Positions 13,692 through 14,124 of a stretch of DNA of 14,124 nt are shown one piece after another; the stretch's first letter is position 1; each line of letters opens with the position of its first letter. The stretch spans positions 1 to 14,124 of the forward strand of contig CAJKZL010000024.1 of the NCBI GenBank assembly GCA_905204385.1, given 5' to 3'. The notes beneath the pieces were generated by a model. That model saw only the letters and a program-made list of their open reading frames with translations, ran no database searches and was not told where the DNA came from. The position numbers and the translations under genes are program-made. This stretch comes from an uncultured Odoribacter sp. (GTDB lineage: Bacteria; Bacteroidota; Bacteroidia; Bacteroidales; Marinifilaceae).

Positions 13692-14124
13692 TAAAGGTAA
13701 TCTTTAATATCCTGCAGTTCGACCAACTTGTTGACAATAGCATAGATCGTCAGTCCCGCCGGACTATGTATCTGGAGCTTTCGGGCAATATTCCGCCGGT
13801 GGGTGATGACCGTATGGGCGGACAAAAAAAGAGTATCGGCAATTTCCTTATTCGTCATTCCCTTGACAACGCAGGTTACGATTTCTTTCTCCCGACCACT
13901 TAAAACATCCTGTCCGGTTTCCCCTCCTTTATCCGGCTCGACATTCAGTAATTTATTCAGTTTTTCCTTTAATACATCCGGTTCATCGTACAAAGAAACC
14001 GAATCGTCGTAAGGCTTTAAGACAGCACTTTCGCTCATAGCACATTGCAAGGCGATATATTTGATATTCAATCCCGAGAAATCCTCCCTGAGTTTTTGCA
14101 AATCGAAATAGCCGTTGAAGGCAG
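13691..14124 (-). CDS. LuxR-type (GerE helix-turn-helix) transcriptional regulator, 5' part outside window
   Basis: DNA-binding regulator, cut by the right window edge: the frame stays open to the last base, and the apparent start at 14101 is only an internal TTG. The C-terminal 65 residues are a clear LuxR/GerE domain (LSGREKEIVTCVVKGMTNKEIADTLFLSAHTVITHRRNIARKLQIHS). The visible N-terminal part (LQKLREDFSGLNIKYIALQCAM, KPYDDSVSLYDEPDVLKEKL) resembles the end of a degenerate receiver-like domain found in many Bacteroidota LuxR-type proteins of about 200 aa. No phosphoacceptor Asp can be judged because the region is missing. It converges on hsp20 and shares its terminator. The target is unknown. 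Confidence 0.9.
   Translation of the reverse strand, partial: AFNGYFDLQKLREDFSGLNIKYIALQCAMSESAVLKPYDDSVSLYDEPDVLKEKLNKLLNVEPDKGGETGQDVLSGREKEIVTCVVKGMTNKEIADTLFLSAHTVITHRRNIARKLQIHSPAGLTIYAIVNKLVELQDIKDYL

Overview
The window looks like chromosomal DNA of a gut-type Bacteroidales (phylum Bacteroidota). The clues are a Rho factor with a long polar insertion after its N-terminal domain, two serine-type S1 sulfatases, an anaerobic sulfatase-maturating radical SAM enzyme, tandem PepSY-like lipoprotein domains, and several copies of the Bacteroidota -7 promoter element TAnnTTTG. Base composition is moderate and even, and I see no insertion sequence, phage gene, tRNA, rRNA or CRISPR array. Genus cannot be settled by reading alone.

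Left part (1-3844, all minus strand): two exported sulfatases are translationally coupled (ATGA overlap) and end in a strong intrinsic terminator. Beyond it lies an ECF sigma factor gene interrupted by an in-frame TAG at the start of region 4. This is probably the edge of a polysaccharide-utilisation or sulfated-glycan locus continuing off the left end.

Centre (3845-8869): rho (minus) diverges from the anaerobic sulfatase-maturating enzyme (plus), which is needed to activate serine-type sulfatases like the two on the left. tatA and tatC follow with their own promoter. tatC converges on and overlaps by 46 bp an acpH-like ACP phosphodiesterase gene.

Right-centre (8966-12872): a reactive-chlorine-resistance (rcl) type cluster on the minus strand holds an AraC-family regulator, an RclC/DUF417 membrane protein and an RclA-type flavin disulfide oxidoreductase. 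The rclA homologue is split by a single in-frame TAA at codon 78, while all family motifs either side remain intact. Between the regulator gene and rclC there is a 16-bp direct repeat (13/16 identical) with a 21-bp period. It abuts a promoter that has a perfect -7 box but no -33 box, the layout expected of an AraC-type activator site. A lipoprotein with two PepSY-like domains is divergent from the regulator.

Right end (12873-14124): an Hsp20 small heat-shock protein has an inverted repeat and an unusually strong Shine-Dalgarno sequence in its leader. It shares a perfect 15-bp-stem terminator with a convergent, 5'-truncated LuxR-type regulator.

The main surprises are the two single-codon nonsense interruptions in otherwise well-preserved genes (the ECF sigma factor and rclA), and the putative AraC operator in front of rclC.
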